DNA of 64,000 nt from Thermothelomyces thermophilus ATCC 42464. Taxonomy: Eukaryota; Ascomycota; Sordariomycetes; Sordariales; Chaetomiaceae. Every line of letters begins with the position of its first letter. Positions within the stretch are counted from its first letter, which is position 1. The notes beneath the pieces were generated by a model. It was not told the DNA's origin. It saw only the letters and a list, made by a program, of their open reading frames with translations, and did not search any database. Shown piece after piece: positions 24,250 to 36,296 of this stretch. The position numbers and the translations under genes were made by a program. Location of the stretch: positions 1,364,001-1,428,000 of the forward strand of contig NC_016474.1 in the NCBI RefSeq assembly GCF_000226095.1, in the 5' to 3' direction.

Positions 24250-24812
24250 GGCTGCTACGCTTGGAACTTTGAATTAATTTAGAAACTACAGATCATACTG
24301 CGGAAGGTAACATTTGTCCACTGGTGATAGCATTCGATTCGTCAAGAGTGGAACGCGCTCCGGGAACTTAAAAAAAATGTGTGTATGTGGAACGGTCGCG
24401 TCGAAGGCCCGCAGTAATGAATGATGTCTTCGTTGTTGAGAGAGGATCAAAAAGTAGCCTAACGGCAATGCAATGTCCAATGTTGAAGCCTGTGTGGGTC
24501 GCCTGGGCCAAGAAAGAAAAGAACGAACAGTGAGAAACGACCCGTGCATCGGCAGTACCCTTTTAGGCGGATCAGCGGGCCCAATTGCGCCATCTCGAAA
24601 CCCCACTTGGGGCCGGCTTCCCGGGTGCGTTGTGTAAGTTCTTATGTGCGGTACCGGCCGCTCCGTACTGCTGCAACCTTTCTTCCACCGGAGCGGCTCC
24701 CCCGACTGCGAATGCTGCGCTTGGCGACCCGTTTGATCTCTAACACATAAAAATCTTCGACGGCAGCTCTACACGCCTTCCCAAGACCGCGCGCACCCGT
24801 TCACGCAACACC
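24250..24812. other. Divergent promoter, VPS72-like and cysteine-synthase genes
   Basis: This is a 563-bp intergenic stretch between two start codons facing away from each other. A GCTCCGTACTGC word sits near 24659-24670. No coding sequence was recognised. Confidence 0.5.
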
Positions 24813-26067
24813 ATGTTCCGCCACGGCGCTCGCAACTTCGCGACAAGCGCACGGCGCCTGGCTGTTGCCGCCGCCGCCGCCGCCGCCGCCGAGCCGACGC
24901 AGCACCTGATCGCCGTGTCCAAGGCCCAGGGGATTGCGAAGGGGTTGACGGGAGGTACGTTCGAACACATACGCCATGAGTGCGCCCCTTTGAGAGTCTT
25001 TTCATACATATATTTCTTCTATTTTTTTTTTTTCCCTTGGGCCGAGCTAATGAGCATCCGCGCCGCCAGCCATCGGCAACACCCCGCTCATCCGACTCAA
25101 CCGCCTCTCCGAGCAGACCGGGTGCGAAATCCTCGGCAAGGCCGAGTTCATGAACCCGGGCGGCTCCGTCAAGGACCGTGCGGCGCTCTACGTGGTGCGG
25201 GACGCCGAGGAGCGCGGGCTGCTCCGGCCCGGCGGCACCGTGGTCGAGGGCACGGCGGGCAACACGGGCATCGGGCTGGCCCACGTCTGCCGCAGCCGGG
25301 GCTACAAGCTGGTCATCTACATGCCCGACACGCAGTCGCAGGGCAAGATCGACCTGCTGCGGCTGCTGGGCGCCGAGGTGTACCCGGTCCCGGCGGTGGC
25401 GTTCGACAACCCGCAGAACTACAACCACCAGGCCCGCCGGCACGCCGAGCGGCTCGACAACGCCGTCTGGACCAACCAGTTCGACAACACGGCCAACCGG
25501 CGCGCCCACATCGAGACCACCGGGCCGGAGATCTGGAACCAGACCGCCGGCAAGGTCGACGCCTTCACCTGCGCCACCGGCACCGCCGGCACCCTCGCCG
25601 GCATCACCCGCTACCTCAAGGAGGTCTCGGGCGGGAGGGTCAAGAGCTTCCTGGCCGACCCCCCCGGGAGCGTGCTGCACTCGTACGTCAGCTCCGGCGG
25701 CAAGCTGATCGAGCGGACGGGCTCCAGCATCACCGAGGGCATCGGCCAGGGGCGCATCACGGACAACCTGGCGCCCGACGTGGGGCTGCTGGACGGCTCG
25801 CTCTTCATCAGCGACGAGAAGAGCATCGAGATGGTCTATCGCTGCCTGGACGAGGAGGGGCTGTACCTGGGCGCCAGCTCGGCGCTCAACGTGGTCGCGG
25901 CCAAGGAGGTGGCCGAGAAGCTGGGCAAGGGGCACACGGTCGTGACCATCCTGGCCGACGGCGCGTACCGGTACGCCGACCGGCTGTTCTCGAGGAAGTG
26001 GCTCGAGTCCAAGAACCTGCTATCGGCCATCCCGGAGCATCTGCAAAAGTACATTGTCTTGCCGTAG
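24813..26067 (+). CDS. Mitochondrial cysteine synthase-like PLP enzyme
   Basis: Exons 24813-24954 and 25070-26067 give 379 residues. The N-terminus ([18 protein letters not shown], then an Ala run) is a typical mitochondrial presequence. The fold-type II PLP core follows: [14 protein letters not shown], the PLP lysine K82 in [10 protein letters not shown], and the substrate-Asn loop GTAGNTGIG. The family joins O-acetylserine and sulfide to make cysteine. Fungi keep both a CysK-type and a mitochondrial cysteine synthase 2 type; the inserted segments ([29 protein letters not shown]) and the Ala in TAGNTG fit the second type. It lacks the haem and CBS domains of cystathionine beta-synthase. Some members of this branch may have lost cysteine synthesis, so the reaction is inferred. 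The intron joins G|CC, restoring AIGNTP. Confidence 0.88.
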
Positions 26068-26411
26068 ACTAGCCTCCGCGCGCGCCCCCCCCCCCCCCCT
26101 CTCCAAATATGCATTGAGCATGGTGTTCTTGTCTCTTTTTTTTTGGTTTACATTCTTCTCTCTGTGACAAGATACATACATAGATAGGTTTACACACTTT
26201 ACATTGTACATTGAGATAAGACTCCTCTTTCCAAGTCACAGCCATCCATGACCACCGGCGGCACTACACATACACGCACACACACGCAATAACCCTCTCC
26301 CTTCCCCTCTCCCCACTTTCCCCCCTTTAGATCTATTGTGGTCGCTCAATCATGCTGCCTCCTCCCCCTCAATACTCAGCCTTTGCTCCCCCTTAGTCCC
26401 CCTTACTCCCC
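26068..26411. other. Intergenic, between convergent genes
   Basis: This 344-bp stretch between stop codons holds a C15 run (26085-26099), a T8 run and a CA-rich patch near 26265-26290. It is presumably made of the two 3' UTRs. Confidence 0.5.
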
Positions 26412-27720
26412 TTACTCCTCCGCCTCCTCCGCCTGCGCCTGCGGGTTGAATATCGCGTTGTACAGCTGCTCTCCCCTGCCGCCCTTCTTGCGCAGGGGCG
26501 AGGCGAGGGCGGCCTTGACCTCGGAGTCGACGGCGTCGGCCCGGTTCTGCAGCTGCATGGCCAGGGCCGGGTCGACGACCTGGGCGGCCAGGGTCAGGCC
26601 GTTGAGCACGGGGGAGGCCATGAAGAGGTAGGTGTTGCGGTCGAGCATGTAGCGCATGATGCCGTCGCGCTTGCGGTAGGCCCGGTCCGGCTGCAGGTCC
26701 AGCAGGCCCGCGTTCTCGGGCCACAGCGCCACCAGCTCCTCGGCGTACCGCGCCACCCGGCCGTCCTCGTCCTTGCCGCCCCTGTGGTGCACCGCGCGGG
26801 CGGCGGCCATGTGCAGCCGCGCGCCCAGCACCTGCGGGTCGCGGTAGTAGGGGAATGCGCCGGCCGTCTTGGCCCCGGGGCGGTGGTGCTCCTCGTCGCT
26901 CTCGAGGATGTTGAGGACGAGGCGGACCTGCTTCAGCGCCGCCTTGGTCTTGGCCTCGTCGAAGCCGCCGAGGATGGCCGGCCGCTGGATGTAGGCGAGC
27001 AGCTCGTTGATGACGTGCGAGTTGTCGAGCTTGAAGCCCGTCTTGTCGGCCGCCTTGACGCAGTCCATGATCATCTGGAGCTGCCCGTTCAGGGCGGCCA
27101 GCCGGACGAGCCGGATGTAGTCGACCGGCTCGATCTTGCGCCTCGCCCGCACGCACCCTTCCAGGAAGGGCGGGATGTTCTGGAAGTCGGCCGGGGTCTT
27201 GAGGAGCGAGATGATCTGCTTCAGCGTCCCCCGCGTGCTGGGCAGGTCGGCCACCATGCTCCTGTAGCGGAACTTGTGCACTACGCCGTCGATCTCCATC
27301 GTGATCGGGTCGTTCTGCAGGATGTGCTTGATCCTCGGATTGTAGATCTTTCTTCGCTGCTCCTGGGAGAGGTACGTGGGGAGGATGACCTTTTCGCGGT
27401 AGTCGTCGAGCACTTGGGAGAGTTCGGGAGTGGAGGTTTCGCCGAAGCTGATGATGCGGGCGGCTGCGAAGGATAGGACAGGTTAGCAAGCAGAGATCTT
27501 TCAATTCCCAAGATTCCAGCACTTTTTTTTTTTTTTTTTTTTTTTTCCTTTTTCTTTTTCTTTTGGCGACGTGAAGACGGGAGAGAGGGTGCATACCTCT
27601 GTATGCCGATGACGTGGAGAGGCACCTGTGTTGCAGGGCAGCAGCACCGTGGCTTATTGGGAGCCATGTCCTGCCTCCAGCTGCCCGGAGGGCGCTGGGG
27701 CCTGTTGTTGTGGTTAACAT
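26412..27720 (-). CDS. Unrecognised protein with mitochondrial presequence
   Basis: Exons 27720-27597 and 27463-26412 give 391 residues. The 133-bp intron carries a long A-run on the transcribed strand. The first 41 residues are rich in Arg, Ser, Thr and Ala with a CLSTSSAYR end, which looks like a cleavable mitochondrial presequence. The remainder is helical and neutral to basic, with no motif I can name; segments such as DYIRLVRLAALNGQLQMIMD and VRLVLNIL resemble helical-repeat proteins. Weak PPR-like character cannot be excluded. It shares a 331-bp promoter with the gene for mitochondrial ribosomal protein bL19m, so a role in mitochondrial translation is possible but is only inferred from position. 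Coding support comes from the long open frame, the G/C-rich third positions and a junction (G|CC) that keeps frame. Confidence 0.75.
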
Positions 27721-28051
27721 GACTGCGTGTGGGAGACGGGCGGTGGTGGTTGAGGCGGGACGATTTTCAAAGTGCAGCAGCTAACTATCGCAAACCGCGA
27801 TCTTGAAATTCGTCTTGCGGTCGGGCCGGCGCTTCCCTGATTCGTCCGCTGCAATCCCTGCTTTGCTTGGCCCACCATTCCTGCCAGCCAATCAGAGTCG
27901 CGAATTCCGGCCAACCCAGCCGGGGTTCTCGAATCTTGAACTTCGTTTGCATTGCTGCAAGTCGAAGCGTCGGCCGCTTGCTCCTGCTCATCAACAACGA
28001 CAACCGACGCTCCTCCGGTCGCCCACACCCCCGTCTTCCCACAGACACACA
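27721..28051. promoter_or_regulatory. Bidirectional promoter between two mitochondrial-protein genes
   Basis: This 331-bp stretch lies between the start codons of the unrecognised presequence-bearing protein (-) and bL19m (+). It has CCAATCAGA near 27888-27896, a CCAAT-box-like match. The arrangement would allow joint control by a CCAAT-binding (HAP-type) factor; that is inference. Confidence 0.45.
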
Positions 28052-28955
28052 ATGAACGTCGCGCCATTGGCAAGACGGCCTCTGGGCTGCCTCAAGGCAA
28101 GCCTACGCCAAGCGAGGCAGCAAAAGATGGTATTCGCCCGCTGCATGGCGACCGAGACAGCCCAGGCTCAGACAACCTCGACACCACCACCAACACCACC
28201 ATCAGCACCAGAACACGGCTTCTGTGCGTTTTGACTCCCCCTAACCCCCCCCCCCCCCACCTTCCCACTCTCTCCCGGGAGTTCCGCTTCTCGCCGATCT
28301 CCCGGTCGCGGTTCTGGGTTTCTTCTTTCTCTTGTTCCAGAGTATGCTAACGAGAGTCTCTTCCTCTCGCCCTCTTTTCCCCCGTTCCGCAGTCGCCCTC
28401 AAAGACCGCAAGACCAAGACGCTCCGCACCGCCTTCGCCGTATACCCGTCGACCGTGGCGGCGGGCAGCAAGTCGCTGACGCCGCCGCCGGCCAACGCGC
28501 TGCAGGCGCTGCACGAGGCGCAGATCAAGAAGATGGACCCGACGGGGGCGCGGACGGCGCTCTTCGCCAAGACGCGCGAGGCGGCCAAGGTGGGCGACGT
28601 GCTCATGGTGACGCACCGGCGCGGCGGCGAGCCCTTCGCGGGCGTGCTGCTGTCGATCCGCCGCCGCGGCATCGACACGGCCATCCTGCTGCGCAACCAC
28701 CTCGGCAAGGTCGGCGTCGAGATGTGGTTCAAGATCTACAACAAGAACGTCGCCGGCATCGAGATCGTCAAGCGCCGCAACAAGCGCGCCCGCCGCGCCC
28801 GCCTCACCTACATGCGCAAGCCCAAGCACGACATGGGCAGCGTCGAGGAGCTCGTCTTTGCCTGGAAGCGCTCCAGGAAGGTCTTCTCGAGCGGCAAGGC
28901 CGCCGGCGCCGCCGGTGGGGCGTCCAAGAAGGCGACAGACTCAAAGAAGAAATAA
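28052..28955 (+). CDS. Mitochondrial large ribosomal subunit protein bL19m
   Basis: Exons 28052-28223 and 28393-28955 give 244 residues. The presequence is Arg/Ala-rich (about 1-40). The L19 fold follows the intron: a VGDVLMVTHRR strand, the signature region SIRRRGIDTAILLRNHLGK, then a very basic RRNKRARRARLTYMRK. It is an intersubunit-bridge protein of the mitochondrial large subunit, related to yeast Img1. The tail is an Ala/Gly/Lys extension ending in KKK. The donor GTGCGT at 28224 and the acceptor CCGCAG at 28392 are chosen because the phase-1 join gives GFFALKDRK in frame. Reading on without splicing ends after six codons. It is divergent from the preceding minus-strand gene. Confidence 0.9.
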
Positions 28956-31900
28956 AAGGTTGGCTGCTGCTGCTGCTGCTGTTGCTGCTGAAAGAGGGGC
29001 CCGGGCTGGAAATCCGCGGGAGATGGAGGAGAGCAGGTATGAAAGACGAGGAGGGATCGAATTCGTGGAGTCTGTCTCCCTGGGGCGGAGTGAGTCCACC
29101 GCCGTGTACACGTGTATACCATGTATAAGAAAAAAAAAGTTATTTTTTTCTTCTTGTTCTGCTCTAGAGAAACGAGACGAAATGTTATATTCAACTGCGC
29201 CGGAATTTGCTGAGGTCGGCATGTCCTCGGTGGAGCTGGGCCTCGTGCAACTGCCTTTTATCCCCCCTTTATATCAGAGAGCAGGCCGAAGAGTGCGGCA
29301 CGTTGCACGGGTTGTATGTATGTACCGTAGGCCAAGGTATCCGAACCAGCCCGGGGGTTGCTCCATGCCCCTTGGTCAAAAGAAACCAACTGCCGAGGCT
29401 CGCACACTGAGATTCCAGCTCGGCCTCTACAGCTTTGGGAAAGAGTAAAAACATATAGCTCAAAATCCCCCGGCGTACCCTTTGAAGTCCGTATCTGAAC
29501 GAGCACCTCAATGCCATAGATGGCCGTCATACGGCTTACCTAACTTTCCGGCTGTGGCATGTCCTTGCCTTTAATTGCCCACTGATGCTCAGCAACCCCA
29601 GACAAGGAACATGGACTGCACTGCAGGCTTATGAACTAGCAGGGCCGCTATCTCGGACTCAACAGCACTCACGCCGAGGAGAGAGGGTGGAGCTAGTTGC
29701 TCAGAGCAAGGCCTTCACTCCGCAAGTCTTCTTTTGCGCGTTGACACACACGCTGTCCGAGTGGATAATACGGGAAAAACCGCGCGCGTTTCTCCAGATT
29801 GTCTCTCTCCCCATGCCGATGGAGGTTGGGATCGCCGTCGACGAAACCCGCACAGGAACTCCTTGACATGTATGTGTCTTCACCACACGAGGCATGGCAT
29901 CCACATCTGATGGGGGAACGCTGCGCTCGACCCAGGCTTTCCGACCCGGTCGGTAGTACCGATATGGCGGTGGCACAGATTACACTCAACAGGTCCTTGT
30001 TATTGTGGATGAGCAGCAACACGATATATTCTCTTGTTTGGGTTTTTTTTTTTTTTTTTTTTTGGGGGGGGGGGGGTGAAGGTCAGAGAATGGTAAGGCA
30101 TGAGACGAGAGACGACGCTGTCATTCATCCACATCCAACTGATAGCGAAAAAAAGAAAGAAAAAAAAGTAAGGACTTCCATCGACCATGACGGTTCTCCT
30201 GGGCTTTCGAGACTCCTTTGGTGGAAAGAAGAACTCCAGATGCACCTATTCCCAAATGCAATGCTGCGTCGCTACGTGACAAATGCGGTGCGGCGTCGCA
30301 CACACTTCCACCCACGCATGGTCCAGAGCAACTCGCGGGTACCAGCTGAATCTCGCGGCAGGCTTCCGGCAACACAAGGACCGCCGTCCGAGGACTCGAA
30401 GCTGTCGCTTTGTGGAAGCGCAGACAGCTCGTTGGCGTCCCGCCGTGCCGCCGTCCCCGCTGCTTCCCACGTGGCCGGGACGGCGACTTTTCCGTGGAGT
30501 CTCGGGCCGGACGTGACGCCGTCTTCGTGTTGTACCGCGCGAGCACGTATGTAATTACGGATTACAGTATGTTCATGTGTTGAGATTCCGCCGTTTGGTT
30601 TGCCGAGAGCATCCATCCATGATAACTCGGGAGACTGCCTGTGCCGATGGTCACAATATAAGGACACCAAAGTTACTAGCCAGGTGTGCCAACAATGAAG
30701 AAGGCCGTATGTGAGGGTGGTCGCCAAGTGAGGGCAGTCGGTGGATGGCCCTAGGGCGTTGGTCGTGATATTTCGTCGTTGTGGGTGAGGGCGCGGAGTG
30801 TCCAAGATGTGGTAAAGTACGGATTAGTGTGGAAACGACGCAAGGGCTCGGTAAGCTCCGCGCGGTCCTTCGACGCCACTTTTTATGCGTTTTTAAACGT
30901 TGGCTTGGCAGCTGTTTGGTTGGCTGGATCGGCACTTAGTTAATACTATGTAGGCTCTGTGTAGCATCAAGATCTAAATCCTGCAGGAACCCCCGGTCCG
31001 AGTCTCTTACTAAAGACTCGGGTTGGTTGTTTCGTTTGTCTCGGTGAGTGCGACACAATCCCGCGGAAAACCCATCGCTTCCTTATCAGCCAAATTCTCC
31101 GTGTTCCGTGTAATCACTGGAGGGGGGAAGATGGTGCAATAGCGGTACCTACCAAGCTGATTCGCTATGGCGCACCGATTAGCTACATGCATGGTACCCT
31201 CGTATCTAAGGCATGCCCTCCCTATGACGCGCTATCCGAATGCTGTTGGCACGTCTTCTCAGTGCTACCTTAGTGCCTTAGAATGTGCCTTTGGACGGAT
31301 GCGACCCTTCTTGGCTGCGGGTGGAGAGCGGGCGGAATATGTCTTGCAGCTTCCGCATGTATGGTAGTGTGTGAGTAGTACAAAGTAACTACAAGCCAAG
31401 ACAATTAGTGTAGTGGCGCCGCGGCTTTCCACCTCCGTGGGTTTCCAGCCTTTGCCCTTGTGGCGGCGATCCAGAACTAATAATGCCGCAGAGAAGCTGC
31501 TAGTACTGCAGTAATGAACGGCAAACGGATGGTTGCAGGTGTTCTGCATTGCGCGATGTCGCTTCGGCAGAGAGCGGCGGTCAGACGTCCCATCTCGCCG
31601 GTAAAAAAAAAAAAGGAAAAAAAAGAAAAACAGAGCGCACCGACTGCGCTCCCGAGTCACCCTTGCATATCGTCCGAAGCTCCCACGTGCTGCAACGGAG
31701 AGCCAGGCTGTGTTGCTCTGGACCCGCTCTCGTCCGTCACCACCCGCCGTGGCCAAGCAAGCTCTCCTTGGCGAAGCCCGGCCTCACACCAAGCTTCTAC
31801 ACTAGTGTAGGCCTTTGCGGGGCGGTCAAAGAGAATGGAACTTTGACCGGCGGAGCACCGTCGCCTGACCCCTGCACGGGCGGCCTCGATCCGCCACAAT

Positions 31901-32456
31901 GGAATCCTAGAATTGGCCCGGGCCGTGAATAATCTTCAATTCCACCTCGCACCTCGCGCGCGCAGGCCAGGTCCGGTCCTCGAGGTGTTTCACTCACTCC
32001 CAACATTACACGGCATTATCGCATGCACCCTTGACGCAATCCGGCCTCCCTCCGGATCTGAGGTGCAGCGGCTTTTCGGATTGAGAACGCTGCTGACTCG
32101 GGTCTTGTTTCACCCAAAAGTGATTCAACTCCATCATCTTCGATAGCCATCGTCCGCCTCTGCCCTCCCCTCCACCTCCCGCCAATCTGGAGCCTTAAAC
32201 ACCGTCTCGCGCCGTCATGTCTGCGCCGTGCCGCGAACTCGACTAATTCCTGCTCTGCAGGGTGTTTTGTTTTGCTCCGTCACCCGCAGAGAGAACATCC
32301 TCAAGAGTGATCGCGAGTGCACGCTCTTCCCGGCCGCGCGGTTCGGCCCTCGGTCGACCAGTCCCGTATCTGATCATCTTTTCTTTTTTCCCAAGCCGTC
32401 TTCTTCAATCTGTTTGTTTCACGCCTGTCCATCTCCCTGGCGAGACATCATTCATC
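28956..32456. other. Long intergenic gap before TRK gene
   Basis: This is a 3.5-kb gap. It includes a CTG-rich patch just after bL19m (28963-28990), a T21G13 homopolymer pair at 30043-30076, an A12 run plus GAAAAAAAAGAAAAA at 31601-31630, and a C/T-rich leader from about 32130 to 32450. The longest open frame (251 codons at 29799) translates the homopolymers and is not credible. No tRNA, transposon or domain was recognised. Confidence 0.5.
30043..30076. repeat. Adjacent T21 and G13 homopolymers
   Basis: Twenty-one T residues are followed directly by thirteen G residues in a gene-free region. The reverse strand reads C13A21. Confidence 0.9.
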
Positions 32457-35389
32457 ATGGGCCGTTTCAAGAAAGCGCTCGTCGGCCAGCTCAAGGCTCT
32501 GCGGCCTGCCTTCTTGTCCACGAAGCCACACTTCCATTTCATCTCCGTACACTGTAAGTATTCCACGGAGCGGGGAAAAAGAGCATCCTCCCCCATCCCC
32601 CTCCCTTTCCCCTTCCCCTCTCACTTTCCCCTTCCCCTCTCCCTTCCCCCCTCCCCCCTTTTTGGGCATGGCCCCGCACGAGAGGTTACTTGATGTGACC
32701 GCCAACTGAGTAGTCGGTTAGACTTCTACGTCGTCGGGCTCGCCCTCCTTGGATCCGTCATTGTCTATGGAGCTGGCAGGGGCAACATTGCCTATATCGA
32801 CGCGCTATTCCTTGCTAGCTGCTCCAGTACCCAAGCCGGCTTAAACACGGTCGACCTCAACCTCCTCAACACCTTTCAGCAAGTTGTTCTTTACCTATGG
32901 CCCATGATGGCCAATCCCATCACCATCAACTCCTTTGTCGTGTTCCTCCGGCTCTACTGGTTCGAGAAGCGCTTTCAGCATATTGCCCGCGAAGCTCGCC
33001 TCAGGAGAGGCACCGTCTCCAAAGCCAAGACGGCTCCCAAGGCGAACAATGCCGATCTGGAGAGGGGCGTGAACGGTCGAAAGATCACCGTCATGCTCAA
33101 CGGTGCTCGGTCGCGGATCACCAACGACGGGATGCTGCTGGAGGGCACTCAACAGCCGTCTGACGAGCAGCGACTCGACCTCGCATCTCCGGCCGCAAGG
33201 CAGGACGGGGCTGAAGCCTCCGATGAGGCTTCGGAACCTCGTAGACCGGAGATCAAGTTTGCCCGCACCGTGACCAAGAGCGATGGCCTGGGCGAGGACC
33301 CCATCAAGCTCCCACCTGTTGTACGACCCGATCACGAACACATTGCTTTTGTCGAGCGCCAGCGCAAGGGGGATGACGAGGTGCTGCGCATCCCAAACCC
33401 CCGGGATGCCGAGCGGGGTATGCGACCGAAGCGCGTCGAGGCCGGGGACGAGGAAGAGGCAGATGTTCCTCCCCGGTCAGCAGCAGCAGCAGCAGCAGCA
33501 GAGAGGTACGCCGAGCCTCTGGGGAACAGAGCCGACAGCCGTCAGCAGGCCATCACGATCGAGGAGCCGGATCGGAACAAGCTGCAACAATACGACTCGG
33601 ACGACCTCATCGAGACTGCCAGGGGCCCCCGACACGTCTTCTCCTTCCTCAAGTTGCCGAGACCTCGATCTCTCAGCCGGATGACTGGGAGGTTCCAGAG
33701 TAGCGAGCCTGGGCCGAGTGGCACCGCCCGGCCCGGGGCCCAACGCAGGCAATCGATCCAGTCAATCCGGACGGCATTCTCGAGGGATAGGGTCGAGGGC
33801 ACGCCGTATCTCAGCTGGGAGCCGACCGTTGGCCGCAACTCGGCTTTTCCAGACCTGACAGAGGAACAGAGGGAGGAGCTCGGAGGCATCGAGTACAGGT
33901 CGCTGAAGACACTGGCCCTGATCCTGACGGGCTACTTCTGGATCTTCGCCGCCATCGGCGTGATCGGGCTGGCTCCTTGGATCGCGGAATCGGAGAGATA
34001 CGGCAAGATTGTCGACCAGGCCGGCGTGAGCAGGGCCTGGTGGGCCTTCTTCACCGCAAGCTCGGCTTTCATGGATCTGGGTTTCACCCTTACGCCCGAC
34101 AGTATGAACTCTTTCAACACGGCGGTCTGGCCACTCTTGCTGATGGCCTTCCTGATCGTCATCGGCAATACCGGCTTCCCCATCATGCTCCGCTTCATCA
34201 TCTGGGTGATGTCGCATCTCGTCCCGGTCGGGACAGGCGTCTACGAAGAGCTGCGCTTTCTTCTTGATCACCCTCGTCGGTGCTTCACCTTGCTCTTCCC
34301 CTCCGGCGCCACCTGGTGGCTCTTCTGGTTGCTCGTCATCATGAATGGCCTCGATCTCATGTTTTTTATCGTTCTTGACGTAAGCTCAACCCCGTGCAAT
34401 CATCGTTCGACCGATCCGTCTCTAACCATCTACCACCATGACAGCTCGGCTCGGGGCCGGTTGTTGACCTCCCTGCCGGTCTCAAGGTCCTCAATGGCCT
34501 CTTCGAAGCGGTCTCCACCAGAACCGCGGGTTTCTCTTGCGTCAACCTCGCCGCTCTGCATCCCGCTGTCCAGTTCTCGTACATGGTCATGATGTACATC
34601 TCCGTCTTTCCCATCGCCATCTCGGTCCGTCGCACCAACGTGTACGAGGAGAAGTCGATTGGCGTGTACAGCACGAGCGACGACGAGGAGCAGCCGGGCC
34701 ATTCCGACCTGTCCTACGTGGGGTCCCACTTGCGGCGACAGCTGTCCTTCGACCTGTGGTACATTGTCCTCGGCTTCTTCATCCTCAACATCTCAGAGGG
34801 CGATAAGCTCATGGCCAACGAGTTCTCCTCCTTCGCCGTCCTCTTCGAAGTCGTCAGCGCCTATGGCACCGTCGGCCTGTCACTGGGCTATCCCGGCATC
34901 AACGCATCGCTCTCCGCCAAGTTCTCCGTCGTCGGCAAGCTGGTCATCATCGCAATGATGATCCGCGGCCGCCACCGCGGCCTGCCCTACGCCCTCGACC
35001 GCGCCATCCTCCTGCCCAGCGAGTCCCTCAACGCCCGGGAGGCGGCCGACGCGGACGCTCGCATGAACAGGATCCACTCCCACGCCTCGGGCGCCACGGG
35101 CGCGCGGGGCTCGAGCCTCGCCCGCCGGCGGAGCATGACCGTCGACCGCGGCAACATCATCGCCTCGCTGCTGCACCCGGGCCCGGCCGTCCCGGCCGAG
35201 CCGCCCCTGCCCGAGATGCACCGCGCGAAGTCGACCGAGCCCCCCGCCGGCAGCGGCGCCCCGGCGGCGGACGACCAGGAGACGTACGCCACGCGGGTCA
35301 GCTCGCGCCGCACCGAGCCGGGCGCGTCGCGAAGGGTGGATTCAGGCCTGCCCACGCAGCGAACGCGCACCGCGTCAGGCGACGACTAA
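32457..35389 (+). CDS. Trk-type potassium transporter
   Basis: Exons 32457-32553, 32722-34379 and 34445-35389 give 899 residues. The protein has the four MPM units of the Trk/HKT family with their pore loops: STQAGLNTVD (near residue 75), DLGFTLTPDSMNSF, STRTAGFSCVNLAAL and AYGTVGLSLGYPG. Hydrophobic segments surround each. A long hydrophilic loop (about residues 115-440) separates the first and second units, as in yeast Trk1, and it includes an Ala run (SAAAAAAAE). The C-terminal 130 residues are polar and probably cytosolic. It is a plasma-membrane high-affinity K+ importer. The acceptor of intron 1 is placed after GGTTAG, since this is the only nearby AG that keeps frame; it joins T|AC to give HYFYVVG. 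Intron 2 lies just before the third pore unit. Confidence 0.92.
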
Positions 35390-36296
35390 TGGCGGTCTCA
35401 GCTCGGCTGAGCACTTTTAATCGCATTTTTTTGGGTAAGGCTTTTTTTTTAACCAGATAGACCTCCGGTTTCAAACTACGGCCATTTTTTTGGTTCTTAT
35501 TGGGAGGACAAATTTTTGAATGCCTCAAGAGACCAACTGGGACTCCCCAAAACGGTGGATTCTTCTTTGTTTTGTCTTTGGAAAGAGAAGAATAAGCACG
35601 AGCATGGCACACCGGTGAGGAGGATGCGTCACACTTACACGCCCGTTAGGAATATGGGGGGAAAGCAGGCGTTTGGGATAGATCTTCAGGCGTTATTTAT
35701 TATTATCATCATAGGGGGTTTTTTGGTTCGCAGCATCGTTAATAGGATACAAGGAAGGCGTCGTGGGTGACTCCACAAGGAGGTATGCTAGACACGATAC
35801 CGAGGGCTCTCATTTGTATGGGACTCTCTCTTCAGGGCCCCATTGCGAGGCGAGGCGCAAGTCCAAAATATACACCCTAAAATCATTGTCATCACTCGAT
35901 CAAGACAACAACCGCTAAGTATTGGTATGTGGTGGTATATGGGGGGGAACCAAATTGATCCTAACGAAGCATGGCCGACGGATTTAAACACTCGGCCATC
36001 TACATCATTCTCATGGCTCTCAGAGCCATGCGCCTTGTAATGACTTGCACTAGCTACCCTCGCCACCGTTAGCCCGTTCTATTAACGCCGGTTTTGTCAA
36101 AGCCTCCCCAACCCTGAGAGGGTACTGTGACCCGTTTCCACTGTTATACAAGATCCAACCCCCCCCCCCCCCCCCTTCCTTATTCCTGAAAGGCAGGGCG
36201 GGCGCACCGTGTCTGCGAGCTGATGGCTCGAAACAACCAAATTTACCAACATTCGGCCTTGAGAGAGGACAATAATAAACAAGAACAGTGGCCTCA
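35390..36296. other. Intergenic, between convergent genes
   Basis: The gap is 0.9 kb between the TRK and XPB stop codons. It has T-runs near 35427-35450 and a C17 run at 36159-36175. An 84-codon frame at 35516-35770 encodes a short Ile-rich hydrophobic stretch (FIIIIIGGFLV) but has no other support. Confidence 0.5.

Noticed and set aside
23222-24277. 351-codon plus frame opposite the Vps72-like gene
   Set aside because: Ser-rich mirror of the acidic YL1 region; no independent support.
24769-25935. 388-codon minus frame opposite the cysteine-synthase-like gene
   Set aside because: Antisense shadow; the sense frame has the PLP lysine and the Asn loop.
29799-30554. 251-codon plus frame in the 29-32 kb gap
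   Set aside because: Depends on translating T21G13 into Phe and Gly runs; no domain.
35516-35770. 84-codon frame with an Ile-rich hydrophobic stretch
   Set aside because: In the presumed TRK 3' UTR; short, AT-biased, and no start context or family match.
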